Counted from the stretch's first letter, positions 44,585 to 54,580 are shown. The stretch: 64,000 nt of DNA from Aliiroseovarius sp. Z3 (GCF_029105185.1 NZ_JAFMZK010000008.1:62001-126000), one strand, 5' to 3'. Numbers and translations are program-made. The notes: generated by a model not told the origin, from the sequence alone.

Positions 44585-46384
44585 TTGCGGTCCACCTTTG
44601 ATAAGGCTCTGTTATTCCTAGCTTTTACGATTGTCGGATCTTTGCAGCCCGCCTGGGCGCTGGACAATGTCAGCTTCACTGTAGCCGGTTCCGACAGCAC
44701 GTTGGAAGATGAGCTGAAATCGGCCTCTCTGGTGCTTGCTGCCGAAGGTGACGCTGAAAAGGACACCCGCGATGTCTTTGCGGCGGCGCTGGCCGAATAT
44801 GGTCAACTGGTGCAGGCGCTTTATGCCAACGGGTATTACGGCGGCGTGGTGCGGGTGCGCGTGGATGGGCGCGAGGCGGCCCGGATCCCACCTTTCGATG
44901 TGCCCAGCAATATCCGCCAGATCGACGTTTCGGTTGATCCCGGCAAGCAGTTCCGCTTTGGGACCGCCAAAGCCGCGCCGCTGGCCCCGGGCACCGACCT
45001 GCCGGACGCGTTTCGTGCGGGTGAAATCGCCAAAAGCGTCACCGTGCAACAAGCGGTGGACGCGGCGGTTCTGGGGTGGCGGGAAGCCGGGCATGCCAAG
45101 GTCGATCTGGCCAGCCAGACCATCACCGCCAATCATGCCAATGCGCAATTGTCGGCTTCCCTGAGGTTTGCACCCGGACCAAAAGTGCGCTTCGGCAAGT
45201 TGCGCCAAACAACCGAAAGCGCCGTGCGCGCCGACCGGGTCGCGCGCATCGCCGGTTTTCCAGAGGGCAAGGTGTTTTCCCCCGATGATCTTGAAACGGT
45301 CGCGAAACGTTTGCGCCGCACCGGTGCGTTTTCGTCGGTCACGCTGACCGAAGCGGAAACACTGGGGCCGGACAACACGTTGGATATCGGGCTTGCCCTG
45401 GTCGATGAGGAACCGCGCCGCTTCGGCTTCGGGGCCGAGCTTGGGTCGCTTGAGGGTTTGCAACTGACCGCCTTCTGGTTGCACCGCAACATGTTTGGCG
45501 GGGCTGAACGGTTCCGCGTGGATGGTGAGGTTTCGGGCATTGGCAGCCAGCATGGCGGCATCGACTACCACCTGGACGCACGGCTGGATCAACCCGCCAC
45601 GTTCGGACCCGACACAAACGCCTTCGTGTTCGGCAGCCTCGCTTATGAGGACGAGCCGGGCTATATCGCGCGCAGCGCCGCTCTGGGCGGTGGGATCAAA
45701 CGTATATTCTCGGACACGCTTGAGGGTGAACTGGGCGCGGCGCTGATGTATTCGGAAACCACCGACGTGTTGGGCGATCGCAGGTTTTTCCTGTTTGCCC
45801 TGCCAGCCTCGCTGACCTGGGACCGGCGCAACGACAAGCTGGATGCCACACGCGGCACCTATCTGAAAGCCGAAGCGATCCCGTTCATCTCGGTTGATAC
45901 GGGCGGCACGGGCGCGTGGCTGTATGGCGACGGGCGGGCCTATCGCGGTTTCGGGGCCGAGGATCGGTTTGTCGTCGCCGGGCGGGTGCAGGTCGGATCG
46001 GTCATTGCCGGGGACAGCCGTGATATTCCCCCGGACTACCTGTTTTATTCGGGCGGTGGTGGCACCGTGCGCGGCCAGCCGTATCAGTCGCTGGGTCTTG
46101 ATGCGGGCGGCGGCGTGATCACCGGCGGTCAATCCTTCGTCAGTCTGTCGGCCGAGTTGCGCGCCCAGATCACCGACAAGATCGGTGTGGTCGGCTTTGT
46201 GGATGCGGGGCATGTGGCCGGGGGCAGCCTGTTTGACGGTGCAGGCGATTGGCACACGGGCGGTGGCATCGGTGTTCGTTACAAGACCCCTATCGGTCCT
46301 TTGCGATTGGACGTGGCGGGGCCTATATCCGGCGACACGGGCGATGGGGTGCAGATTTATATCGGCATCGGGCAAGCGTTTTGA
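44585..46384 (+). CDS. tamA: TamA, outer-membrane Omp85-family protein
   Basis: The 599-residue product has a signal peptide (ALLFLAFTIVGSLQPAWA). Three POTRA-like domains follow (about 30-270), for example LVQALYANGYYGGVVRVRVDGREA and DDLETVAKRLRRTGAFSSV. The C-terminal 16-strand barrel (about 275-599) carries the Omp85 signature near GGTVRGQPYQSLG, with closing strands ending in IGIGQAF (terminal Phe, as in outer-membrane barrels). TamA works with TamB in inserting autotransporters and other outer-membrane proteins and in phospholipid transport. TTG 44585 is the start, with GGGAG 8 nt upstream; no ATG is available. It overlaps tamB, so the two are coupled. Confidence 0.93.
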   Translation: MRSTFDKALLFLAFTIVGSLQPAWALDNVSFTVAGSDSTLEDELKSASLVLAAEGDAEKDTRDVFAAALAEYGQLVQALYANGYYGGVVRVRVDGREAARIPPFDVPSNIRQIDVSVDPGKQFRFGTAKAAPLAPGTDLPDAFRAGEIAKSVTVQQAVDAAVLGWREAGHAKVDLASQTITANHANAQLSASLRFAPGPKVRFGKLRQTTESAVRADRVARIAGFPEGKVFSPDDLETVAKRLRRTGAFSSVTLTEAETLGPDNTLDIGLALVDEEPRRFGFGAELGSLEGLQLTAFWLHRNMFGGAERFRVDGEVSGIGSQHGGIDYHLDARLDQPATFGPDTNAFVFGSLAYEDEPGYIARSAALGGGIKRIFSDTLEGELGAALMYSETTDVLGDRRFFLFALPASLTWDRRNDKLDATRGTYLKAEAIPFISVDTGGTGAWLYGDGRAYRGFGAEDRFVVAGRVQVGSVIAGDSRDIPPDYLFYSGGGGTVRGQPYQSLGLDAGGGVITGGQSFVSLSAELRAQITDKIGVVGFVDAGHVAGGSLFDGAGDWHTGGGIGVRYKTPIGPLRLDVAGPISGDTGDGVQIYIGIGQAF

Positions 46385-49300
46385 GCCATATTTTCCGAAT
46401 AATCGTCACCTTGGCGGCCTTGTGCTGGTCATGTTTCGCCCTGGCCCAGACCGCGTCGGAGGCGCAGGATGACCGCGGCTATCTTCAGGCGTTGCTGGAA
46501 GACAACTTGTCCGACGTGGGCCGTGACATCCGCATCATCGGTTTTCAGGGTGCGCTCAGTTCGCGGGCCACGGTAGACCAGATCACCATTGCCGATGAGG
46601 AAGGGATTTGGCTAACGCTGAATGACCTTGTTCTGTCCTGGACCCGCTCCAGCCTGCTGCGTGGCGCGATCAATATTGACCAGATACAGGCGAAAGAGAT
46701 CATTCTTGCGCGCAAACCAATTCCGATCGGGGGTCCTGCCGCGCCCGAAGCGTCGGGGTTTTCGCTGCCCGAGCTTCCGGTCTCGGTCGAGATCGGTGTG
46801 ATCAAGGCTGACCGCGTCGAAATTGCGCAACCCGTGATCGGCGAGGCCACAGTGGTTCGTTTGGAAGGGTCTGCCAACCTGTCTGGCGGCGAAGGAGCGG
46901 CGAAGCTGAGCATCGTCCGCACGGACGGGCCAAGCGGCGCATTGCAATTCGAAGGAAGCTACAGCAACACCACAGAAATGCTGGACCTGACCTTGGCGAT
47001 TGAGGAAGGCGAAGACGGCATCGCGGCGAACCTTCTTGATCTGCCGGGACGCCCGTCCATCGGCCTGACGGTTGCTGGCGCCGGTCCGCTGTCGAACTTC
47101 ATTGCCGAAATTGATCTGTCCACTGACGGCGCGCAGCGTCTGACCGGTCAGGTCGAGGTCATGGACGAGTTGGACGACGACGCCTCGACCCCCGACAACC
47201 CGGTAAAGCTGAAACGGTTTGCCGCGCGGTTGTCCGGCGATATCGCGCCGGTGTTTTTGCCCGACTATCGCGATTTTTTCGGCGACAATGTTGCACTGAC
47301 GGCAACGGGGCGACGATTTGCCGATGGTGCGCTGGACCTTGAAACGCTTGAGCTTACGACCAAGGCGCTGACGCTTCAGGGTGATCTGGCGGTGTCAGAA
47401 GGCGGTTGGCCTGAACGCTTCCGGCTGCAAGGCAAGATCGCCCACGACGACGGATCGCCGGTCGTGTTGCCCGTTGGGGGAACCAAAACGCAGGTCCAGA
47501 CGGCAGACATTGCCATCGGTTATGACGCCGCAAACGGAGAGGCATGGCAGGCGGATTTCGCGCTGGATGGCATGAACCGCGACGATCTGGCGCTTGAGAC
47601 GGCAACGATCACCGCCGCGGGCACGCTGGTGCGGGGCGAAGGCGTTGCGGTGGGTCGTCTGGATGGCGATATCATGCTGGACGTGCTGGGCATCGCGCCG
47701 ACATCCGACGACCTTGCGCGCGCCATTGGTCCCGCACTGGCGGGGACATTGTCATTTGACTGGCGCGAAGATGCGCCCTTGCAGGTCACGGATATTGACT
47801 TGGCCGGAACCGATTACGGGCTGACCGGCAGCCTGTCCGCCGATGATCTGGAAAACGGCATCACGGTGACAACCAACAAGGATTTCGTTCTGACGGCCCG
47901 TGACCTGTCGCAGTTTGCCGGGCTTGCGGGCACACCGCTGACCGGGGCGGCCTCGGTGGCGGTAAAGGGCACGGCGAACCTGCTGGGCGGATCCTTTGAT
48001 CTGGCCATAACGGGCGACGGCACCGATCTTGGCATTGGACAACCTCGGCTTGATCCGCTGATCGCCGGGGCCAGCCGTCTGGATGTGAAAGCTGTGCGCG
48101 ACGAAACCGGCACGCGGTTAGAGCGGCTGAACATCACCACCGACCAAACCGTTGCCGCTGTGACGGCTGATCTGAAAACGGACGCTTCAACCGTTCAATT
48201 TGATGTGCGGATCAAAGACGCGGCGGTTGTCGACCTCGGCCTGTCCGGCCCTGCAACGGCCAAGGGTTCGGCCACCCAGACCGGGGACATCTGGGCCGTG
48301 CTGGCTGACGTGACAGCACCGGGTGGTGTGGCGGCATCGGTCGATGGAACGGTTAACGTGACCAAGGATGGCCCGGGTCTGGTCAGGGGCACACTGACAG
48401 CCAAGGCTGCGTCACTCGCTCCCTATGCGCGACTGGCGGGCCGCCCGATCTCGGGCGCGATCTCGGCGACGACGACAGGCAGTTACGACCTTGCGACCAA
48501 CCGTTTTGAGGGCGAAGTGGATGGGTCTGCTACCAATCTGGGGCTGGGCCTTGACGTGGTTGATGGCCTGACCCGAGGGGCCAGCACCTTCATGGCCCGC
48601 GCCCATGGCACCAGCGGCGAGGTTGTGTTCATTGACGCCCTGTCGATCGATACGCCCGAAGTGACCGCGCAGGCGACGGGGCAAGAGGTTGATGGACGCA
48701 ACACCCTGACATTTCAGGTCAATCTGCGCGATGTCGGTGTGGTGGCAAGCGGGATATCCGGGCCCGGTTCGGCCAACGGCACCGCGACGCTTGTCGATGA
48801 TAGCTGGCAGCTTTCCGCCTCGGCGACCGGGCCGGGGGGCGCAACCGGCAGGGTGGATGGCGCGGTGCGTTCAGACGCCAGCACCGCCAATCTGACAATC
48901 AACGGCACCGCACCGTTGGAGTTGGCGAACCGATTTATTCAACCCCGCCTGCTGACGGGTCAGGCTGCGTATGACCTGACGTTGAACGGCCCATTGAAAC
49001 TGTCCTCGTTGTCTGGTCGGGTCCAGACCACAGGTGCCCGGCTGACATTGCCAACCTTCAAACAGGCGCTCGATATCACGGCTGCCAACGCCGTCTTGTC
49101 AGACGGCCGCGCGCGCGTGGACATCACAACATCCGTCGTCAACGGAGGGCAGGTCATAACCCGCGGCAATGTCGGGTTAAGCTCGCCCTATCAGGCCGAT
49201 CTTGATGTTGACGTCGATCAGGTGACGCTGACCGATGGAAATCTGTTCGACACCACCGTGGACGGTTCGGCAACCCTGCGCGGGCCGCTGGTTGGTGGGG

Positions 49301-50181
49301 CCACATTGCGCGCGGACATGACGCTGGGACGTACCGAAATCCGCATCTCGGATGTACCTGCCAGCACAGTGCCGATCATCGCGGAACTGGATCACATCAA
49401 CGAAGCTGCCGCATCGCGCCAAACGCGGGCCTTTGCCGGCCTGATCGTCGAAACGGATCCTGCCGCCGCCGGCGGCACCGCCCGCCCCTATCCTGTCGAC
49501 ATCACGCTGCGCGCGCCCAGCCAGATTTTCGTGCGGGGGCGTGGGTTGGACGCCGAATTGGGCGGACAGCTGCGCCTGACCGGCACCAGCGCAGATGTGC
49601 GCCCTGTTGGCCAGTTCGATCTGATCCGTGGACGGCTGGACATTCTTGGCAAGCGCCTGACCCTGACCGAGGGTCGCGTCAGCCTGCGCGGCGCATTCGA
49701 CCCCTATCTAAGGTTCGCAGCCGTTTCTCAATCCGACGACATCACGGTCAGTATCAACGTGATCGGCCCGGTCTCGGCCCCCGAAGTTACGTTCACCTCA
49801 AGCCCGGCACTGCCCGAGGACGAGGTGCTGGCGCGGCTTCTGTTCGGACGCAGCATCGCCGACATTTCCGCTTTGCAGGCCCTACAGCTTGCCGCGGCGG
49901 TCAGAACGCTGGCTGGCAAGGGCGGTGACGGGATCATCGGCAACCTGCGCAAGAACTTCGGGCTGGATGATCTTGACCTGACGACCAACGAAGACGGAGA
50001 AGCCTCGTTGAGCGTGGGCAAATACATCTCTGAGAATATCTATACCAATGTGAACATCGGGGCCGATGGCAATACCGAGGTGAACCTGAACCTCACCATC
50101 AGCCCGTCTGTGACAGCACGTGGCACGGTGGGGTCCGACGGCGAAAGCACCATCGGGATTTACTACGAACGGGACTACTGA
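46381..50181 (+). CDS. tamB: TamB, translocation and assembly module subunit
   Basis: The protein (1266 residues from TTG 46381) has an N-terminal membrane anchor (SHIFRIIVTLAALCWSCFALAQ). A very long beta-rich taco-like body follows, made of repeated LTLNDLVLSW-, GRVQTTGARL- and VDGAVRSD-type strands, and the DUF490 end GLDDLDLTTNEDGEASLSVGKYISENIYTN is present. The final strands read TARGTVGSDGESTIGIYYERDY. TTG 46381 shares its last two bases with the tamA stop (TTGA), a common coupling arrangement. An in-frame ATG at 46249 lies inside tamA and would give unrelated residues, so it is rejected. TamB spans the periplasm, contacts TamA and supplies a hydrophobic groove for lipids or outer-membrane proteins. 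Confidence 0.93.
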   Translation: MSHIFRIIVTLAALCWSCFALAQTASEAQDDRGYLQALLEDNLSDVGRDIRIIGFQGALSSRATVDQITIADEEGIWLTLNDLVLSWTRSSLLRGAINIDQIQAKEIILARKPIPIGGPAAPEASGFSLPELPVSVEIGVIKADRVEIAQPVIGEATVVRLEGSANLSGGEGAAKLSIVRTDGPSGALQFEGSYSNTTEMLDLTLAIEEGEDGIAANLLDLPGRPSIGLTVAGAGPLSNFIAEIDLSTDGAQRLTGQVEVMDELDDDASTPDNPVKLKRFAARLSGDIAPVFLPDYRDFFGDNVALTATGRRFADGALDLETLELTTKALTLQGDLAVSEGGWPERFRLQGKIAHDDGSPVVLPVGGTKTQVQTADIAIGYDAANGEAWQADFALDGMNRDDLALETATITAAGTLVRGEGVAVGRLDGDIMLDVLGIAPTSDDLARAIGPALAGTLSFDWREDAPLQVTDIDLAGTDYGLTGSLSADDLENGITVTTNKDFVLTARDLSQFAGLAGTPLTGAASVAVKGTANLLGGSFDLAITGDGTDLGIGQPRLDPLIAGASRLDVKAVRDETGTRLERLNITTDQTVAAVTADLKTDASTVQFDVRIKDAAVVDLGLSGPATAKGSATQTGDIWAVLADVTAPGGVAASVDGTVNVTKDGPGLVRGTLTAKAASLAPYARLAGRPISGAISATTTGSYDLATNRFEGEVDGSATNLGLGLDVVDGLTRGASTFMARAHGTSGEVVFIDALSIDTPEVTAQATGQEVDGRNTLTFQVNLRDVGVVASGISGPGSANGTATLVDDSWQLSASATGPGGATGRVDGAVRSDASTANLTINGTAPLELANRFIQPRLLTGQAAYDLTLNGPLKLSSLSGRVQTTGARLTLPTFKQALDITAANAVLSDGRARVDITTSVVNGGQVITRGNVGLSSPYQADLDVDVDQVTLTDGNLFDTTVDGSATLRGPLVGGATLRADMTLGRTEIRISDVPASTVPIIAELDHINEAAASRQTRAFAGLIVETDPAAAGGTARPYPVDITLRAPSQIFVRGRGLDAELGGQLRLTGTSADVRPVGQFDLIRGRLDILGKRLTLTEGRVSLRGAFDPYLRFAAVSQSDDITVSINVIGPVSAPEVTFTSSPALPEDEVLARLLFGRSIADISALQALQLAAAVRTLAGKGGDGIIGNLRKNFGLDDLDLTTNEDGEASLSVGKYISENIYTNVNIGADGNTEVNLNLTISPSVTARGTVGSDGESTIGIYYERDY

Positions 50182-50187
50182 CCAGCG

Positions 50188-51090
50188 TCAAACGCCGGTC
50201 GCAATTTCGATCCTGGCATCCGGGAAGGCGGCGACGATCTTCGCGCCCGTGGCGTCATCGACCAGACACAGCGTGGTCGACAACCCGTCCGCAATCATCG
50301 CGGTGGGCGCCGATACGGACACAAGGGCTTGCACCGGCGCATCGCCGGTTGGGGACAGGATATGCCCCTGCGTGCCGCCAATTTCCATCGCAGTGGGCAC
50401 CGAGGTCGCAATCGCGCGATCCGTTGCGGTCAGGCGATGCACCAATGTGCCATCGGTTTTCGCCACCCCGATCGACCACGGCCCATTCGGCCCTTGCCCC
50501 AGCGCCGCGATCTCGCCCATATCGACCAGAACATCATGCAAGCCCTGACCGCGCAAAAGTGCTGCGATGCGATCGGTTACGGCCCCTTGGGCAATTCCGT
50601 TCAGGGTCAGCGCACCACCTTTCGGCAAGCTGATCTGATGGGCGTCGAACGTCACGTTCGACCAGCCCACAACCGCTTTTGCCGCCGCGATGGCATCGTC
50701 GCCCGCCTCGTTCGCGATTGCCAACCACAGCGGTTGGACAGTCGGATCAAACTGCCCGTCACTGGCGGCGTGCAGGCTGGCACAGGCGCTAAGCACATGC
50801 AAAAGCTCTGCCGATGGATCGCCAAGCGAGCCAAAACGGTTCAGGCGCGACAGTTCAGAATTCTCACGATACAGGCTGAAAATATCTTCAAGCCGGTTCA
50901 ACTCGGCTTCGATCTTGGCGAAAATCGCGTCTGCATCCGACTGGGCCACACCCACAAGCTGCATCGAGACCGGTCCGCCCAATGCATACCCGGTCCAGTG
51001 GGCAACAGGGGCAGCGGCCATGACCCCGGTCGGAACAGCCATTGCGACAGCCGAGATGGCCAGGAAACGTCGGCGGTTCAGGATGCTCAT
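50188..51090 (-). CDS. nosX: NosX/ApbE-like FAD:protein FMN transferase
   Basis: The 300-residue protein has a twin-arginine signal (NRRRFLAISAVAMAVP) and the ApbE fold: GGPVSMQL, LNRLEDIFSLYRENSELSRLN, GQFDPTVQPLW, LTLNGIAQGAVTDRI and LVDMGEIAALG with the Asp that binds the metal. ApbE proteins transfer FMN from FAD to a threonine of a target. Here the target is expected to be NosR, whose SGAT motif is visible in the same operon. Its place as the last gene of the nos operon, with an ATGA overlap of nosL, names it NosX rather than a general ApbE. Its 3' end is 6 bp from the tamB stop on the other strand. Confidence 0.92.
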   Translation of the reverse strand: MSILNRRRFLAISAVAMAVPTGVMAAAPVAHWTGYALGGPVSMQLVGVAQSDADAIFAKIEAELNRLEDIFSLYRENSELSRLNRFGSLGDPSAELLHVLSACASLHAASDGQFDPTVQPLWLAIANEAGDDAIAAAKAVVGWSNVTFDAHQISLPKGGALTLNGIAQGAVTDRIAALLRGQGLHDVLVDMGEIAALGQGPNGPWSIGVAKTDGTLVHRLTATDRAIATSVPTAMEIGGTQGHILSPTGDAPVQALVSVSAPTAMIADGLSTTLCLVDDATGAKIVAAFPDARIEIATGV

Positions 51091-51605
51091 GAAGGTGTCT
51101 CCAACGTCTTGTTCAGATCAACGGCACCAAGGGCGGCGTCGTCAGGAATGGTGTCCAGCACATGTGTTTCACCGCCATATTGTGCAATGAAAACAGCGGC
51201 GCTTTCGTCGTTTGCAAACGGCACGATCTCGGGTGCGCCCATGCCGCCAGCCACGCCCGCGCCCACAACATATATCGCATCTTCGGCTGCAATCCAGTTG
51301 CCTTTGCCGGGATCGGCCCAACTTTGCGCAACGCCCATGTCACTGACATAGATCGCGGTAATATCCGCCTCGCGTTCCGGGCTTTTCAGATAGGCGACCA
51401 GATCGCGCACCTGTGCAAAGAACAAGGGCGCAGGGTGACCATCCAGATGGATTTGCCCCTTGGGGCCGCCATGCTCGGCAACGTTCATCTGGCAGAAATA
51501 GCTCAGCGCTTGTTCGGATATGTCCGTAGGAGGCGGCGGGGCTTTTGCCTCTTCCTCATTGCAGGCAATCAGCGCCAGAAGGCTTAGAACGATCAGGCGT
51601 TTCAT
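51087..51605 (-). CDS. nosL: NosL, copper chaperone lipoprotein
   Basis: The 172-residue product has a lipoprotein signal (LIVLSLLALIAC, lipobox Cys at residue 15). The NosL copper-binding segment reads YFCQMNVAEHGGPKGQI (Cys-x-Met). VRDLVAYLK, AIYVSDMG and IYVVGAGVAGGMGAPEIVPF are further family segments. NosL delivers copper to NosZ in the periplasm. It overlaps nosY at the 5' end and nosX at the 3' end by four bases each (ATGA), so translation is coupled through the operon. All parts look intact and the length is normal. Confidence 0.93.
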   Translation of the reverse strand: MKRLIVLSLLALIACNEEEAKAPPPPTDISEQALSYFCQMNVAEHGGPKGQIHLDGHPAPLFFAQVRDLVAYLKSPEREADITAIYVSDMGVAQSWADPGKGNWIAAEDAIYVVGAGVAGGMGAPEIVPFANDESAAVFIAQYGGETHVLDTIPDDAALGAVDLNKTLETPS

Positions 51606-52423
51606 GGTTCAACCCTTTTGAAAGCGGCGCGTGCCAGAGCGAAAGCCAGAAGCGGCCACAGGATAAGAGACATTGGCGCGGCCCATGCGGGCAATGCCTG
51701 TGCGGCGCCGACCATGCCCGATGCCATCGCCACCCCATCCGAAGCCGAGATGTTCCAGACCCGGAACGCATCTGCCGGGTTTGCGACCATCAGCCACGGA
51801 AAGACCGAGCGGGTGAATTCTCCGCTGCCATCCATCACCACCGCGCCCAACAGGCCCAAGTCATAGAGCACAACAAAGACCAGCCACAGACCCGCCGACA
51901 GACCGGCGGCGCCGGTTGCGCTGCGTGACAGGGCCGACACCAGATAGCCAAGCGCCAGAAAGACTGCGCCCAGCAGGATCGATGTGCCAATGAGACGCGC
52001 CAATGCCAACAGGCTTTCCGCCCCTGCCCCGCCAAACCATGCGGCAATGGCACCGGCGGCACCAAACCCGACCGTCATGGCAAAGGCCAGCGCGGCCAGA
52101 TGGGCGGCGAACTTGCCCAGCAGGATTTCACCCCGTCCGGCGGGATAGGACAAAAGCAGCGACAGGCTGCCGCGCTCGGCCTCGCCCGCGATGGCGTCGA
52201 AGCTGATCATCAGGGCCAGAAGCGGGGCCAGATAGACCGACAAGGTGGTCATCGAGGTGACAGATACCGTCAGCATATCAACCCCCACCGACCCGGTCGG
52301 CGCGCTGCCCGCGAAGGTCAGCGCCAGCGCGAACAAAAGCATGATGATGGTCGCCATCAACAGCCAACGGTTGCGACGCAGGATCAGCATTTCAGTCGAA
52401 GCGATGGACAGGAAACGGGTCAT
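51602..52423 (-). CDS. nosY: NosY, ABC transporter permease
   Basis: The 273-residue membrane protein has six hydrophobic segments: WLLMATIIMLLFALALTFAG, VYLAPLLALMISFDAIAG, ALAFAMTVGFGAAGAIAAWF, LIGTSILLGAVFLALGYLVSAL, AAGLSAGLWLVFVVLYDLGLL and MSLILWPLLAFALA. The EAERGSLSLLLSYPAGRGEILLGKF segment is the coupling helix region conserved in NosY-type permeases. It forms an exporter with NosF and cooperates with NosD in supplying sulfur or copper for the CuZ site of NosZ. The start ATG 52423 overlaps the nosF stop by ATGA. It is downstream of nosF, as in the usual nosDFY order. Confidence 0.93.
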   Translation of the reverse strand: MTRFLSIASTEMLILRRNRWLLMATIIMLLFALALTFAGSAPTGSVGVDMLTVSVTSMTTLSVYLAPLLALMISFDAIAGEAERGSLSLLLSYPAGRGEILLGKFAAHLAALAFAMTVGFGAAGAIAAWFGGAGAESLLALARLIGTSILLGAVFLALGYLVSALSRSATGAAGLSAGLWLVFVVLYDLGLLGAVVMDGSGEFTRSVFPWLMVANPADAFRVWNISASDGVAMASGMVGAAQALPAWAAPMSLILWPLLAFALARAAFKRVEP

Positions 52424-53316
52424 TGCGCACCCTCCTTAGCGTAATGGCGATAGAGGTCTTCAAGGCGTGGGGGCGTCATTTCGATGTCGGTTATCACATC
52501 CCCCATGGCGGCGACGCGGCGCAGCGCCTCCATCTTGCGATCCGGGGCACACAGAATTTCGACGGCCACGCCGTTGATGCGCGTGCCGCCCGTTGCTTCG
52601 GCAACCTGATCGGCATGATCACCGCTGGCGCGAATGCGCAGCTTGGTTGGCAACCCGGCTTGTGCTGACAGGTTTTGCAGGGTGTCATCCGCCACCTTCA
52701 CCCCCTTGCGCAGAATGGCGATGCGGTCTGTCTGGGCCTCGACCTCGGTTAAGGCATGGCTGGCGATCAGGACGGCGGTGCCGTTTGCCGCCAGCTCGTC
52801 AATGATTGCGTAAAGGTCCTGCCGCGAAATCGGATCAAGCCCGCTGGTCGGTTCATCCAGCAGAGCCACTTTCGGGCTGCCCAGAAGCACCTGCGCCAGC
52901 CCCAAACGCTGCCGCATTCCTTTGGAATAAGCACCGATCCGGCGGTCCATCGCGTCGCCCAGCCCCACACGGTCCAGCAATCCCGTCACGTCGGCCTTCT
53001 GACCGTCCAGCCGCGCAAACAGCCGCAATTGCTCGCGCCCGGTCAAAGCGGGATGAAAGCTGACCGCTTCGGGCAAATAAGCGGTCGTGCGACGGGCAAC
53101 CGCACTTCCGGGTTTCGCGTCACCGACGCGAATTTGGCCATCCGTGAGTGGTGTAAGGCCAAGAATGGTTTTGATCAGGGTCGATTTGCCCGCCCCGTTA
53201 TGACCCAGAAGCGCGACCCGTTCGCCGGGCGCGACCCGCAGCGATACGTCATCCAGAACAGTTGTCTTGCCGCGATCCTTGCGGGCATGTTCGATGGTCA
53301 GGGCGTTATCCATCAT
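52420..53316 (-). CDS. nosF: NosF, ABC transporter ATPase
   Basis: The 298-residue protein has a Walker A (GHNGAGKST), the Q-loop region, an ABC signature (YSKGMRQRLGLAQ) and Walker B (KVALLDEPTSGLD), followed by the switch His in LIASHALTEVE. A C-terminal extension of about 70 residues (ADDTLQNLSAQAG, MTPPRLEDLYRHY) is typical of NosF. It powers the NosY permease. ATG 53316 and ATG 53313 both fit; an AAAGGT lies before them. It overlaps the 3' end of nosD by 11 bp. Confidence 0.94.
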   Translation of the reverse strand: MMDNALTIEHARKDRGKTTVLDDVSLRVAPGERVALLGHNGAGKSTLIKTILGLTPLTDGQIRVGDAKPGSAVARRTTAYLPEAVSFHPALTGREQLRLFARLDGQKADVTGLLDRVGLGDAMDRRIGAYSKGMRQRLGLAQVLLGSPKVALLDEPTSGLDPISRQDLYAIIDELAANGTAVLIASHALTEVEAQTDRIAILRKGVKVADDTLQNLSAQAGLPTKLRIRASGDHADQVAEATGGTRINGVAVEILCAPDRKMEALRRVAAMGDVITDIEMTPPRLEDLYRHYAKEGAQ

Positions 53317-54577
53317 AAGGCACCTTTGCGCTCGCGGCCGGTTTCACGGCCTGCATAAGAGGGTTCGAGTCGATCACGCCACCGGGCAGAAGCGCCGGGA
53401 ACGCGGATTGCGACCAGCGCACAAGCTGCACGGCCGGCGACCCAAGAAGAAGTTTCGCGGCGGGCTGGGTCCACAGCACGTGGTCCATGCTGTCATTGGG
53501 GCGATAGGGGCTGTCGGCAATCCCATCGCCATCCACGTCAAAGGCAGCAAAATCGCTCCAGTAATTGCCGCGCCCATCCTCGGACCATTCGACCCATTTG
53601 GTTGAAACGTATTTTACCTGCGTCCGGTTGCCGACGAAGCTGTTCCCAACAATGCGGTTGCGTTCCGATCCGGCGGTGAAGTGAATGCCGATATCGCAGC
53701 CTTCGAACCAGTTGTCGGTGAAGGTGTTCTTGTTGGCATTATACAGGAATGTGCAGCGGTCAGACGCGTTCTTCACGTAATTGCCGACAAACTCGCTTTC
53801 ATTGGCGTAGTTCAGCATGACACCGTGATCACGGTCATTGATCGACACGTTGTTCAGCACCTTCACATGGGTCGTGAACATGATCGCGTAGCCAAGGTGA
53901 TTGTTGATCGAGACGTTGTCCGACACCTCGCTGCGGTCTGCATACATGTAATGCACCGCAAAGCGCAGATCGCGAAACAGGTTGCCCTTGAACAGGTTCT
54001 TTTTCGACGTGTTGACGAAGATGCCGTCGCGCCCGAAGCGCACGTCGTTATTCAGCACCTTTGCGCCGGCAGCGTTCCAGACGTAAACGCCGTTGCCACG
54101 CGCGTTCATGTGGCGATCCTGACGGCCTTCGATAACATTGCGCTGCACGATGCTGTCGCGCGCACCGTGAATGTCCACGCCGTACAGATTGCCCAGAATT
54201 CTATTGTCCTCGACAATCGCGCGCCGTGCGGTCTTGGTCAGCTGCACGCCACTGTCGATGGTTTCGTGGCTGCTGCCGGACCCGATCAGCTCCAGCCCGC
54301 GCACCACGATATCAAGCCCCGTCACCGTCACGACCGACCCTGTGCCACCCGCGTCGATCACGGCCTTGCCGCGCCCGTCCAACGTGATGGTCTTGTCCAG
54401 CACCACGGGCCCAGCATGACGCCCCGGTGCCAGGATCAGCACATCGCCGGGTTGGGCCCCGGCGATGGCATTTGCAAGCGCGCCTTCTTCCGCGGGCACG
54501 ATCCGTTCGGCGGCCAACGCCAAGGACGCGGCAAGAACCGTAAAAAGAACCGTCAGAAGAAGGCGCGCGATCTGCAT
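53306..54577 (-). CDS. nosD: NosD, periplasmic beta-helix protein for CuZ assembly
   Basis: The 423-residue product has a signal peptide (ARLLLTVLFTVLAASLALAA). A right-handed beta-helix of the CASH type follows, with N-rich turns repeated about every 22 residues: ILGNLYGVDIHGARDSIVQRNVI, VLNNDVRFGRDGIFVNTSKKN, VLNNVSINDRDHGVMLNYANESE and SERNRIVGNSFVGNRT. YWSDFAAFDVDGDGIADSPY near the end is the conserved NosD segment. It works in the periplasm with NosF-NosY in building the copper-sulfide centre of NosZ. It starts 3 bp after the NosZ stop. Confidence 0.93.
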   Translation of the reverse strand: MQIARLLLTVLFTVLAASLALAAERIVPAEEGALANAIAGAQPGDVLILAPGRHAGPVVLDKTITLDGRGKAVIDAGGTGSVVTVTGLDIVVRGLELIGSGSSHETIDSGVQLTKTARRAIVEDNRILGNLYGVDIHGARDSIVQRNVIEGRQDRHMNARGNGVYVWNAAGAKVLNNDVRFGRDGIFVNTSKKNLFKGNLFRDLRFAVHYMYADRSEVSDNVSINNHLGYAIMFTTHVKVLNNVSINDRDHGVMLNYANESEFVGNYVKNASDRCTFLYNANKNTFTDNWFEGCDIGIHFTAGSERNRIVGNSFVGNRTQVKYVSTKWVEWSEDGRGNYWSDFAAFDVDGDGIADSPYRPNDSMDHVLWTQPAAKLLLGSPAVQLVRWSQSAFPALLPGGVIDSNPLMQAVKPAASAKVPYDG

Positions 54578-54580
54578 GGT

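Noticed and set aside
46249-46380. tamB starting at ATG 46249
   Set aside because: It lies inside tamA in another frame, and the added residues show no signal or TamB similarity; the hydrophobic anchor follows TTG 46381.
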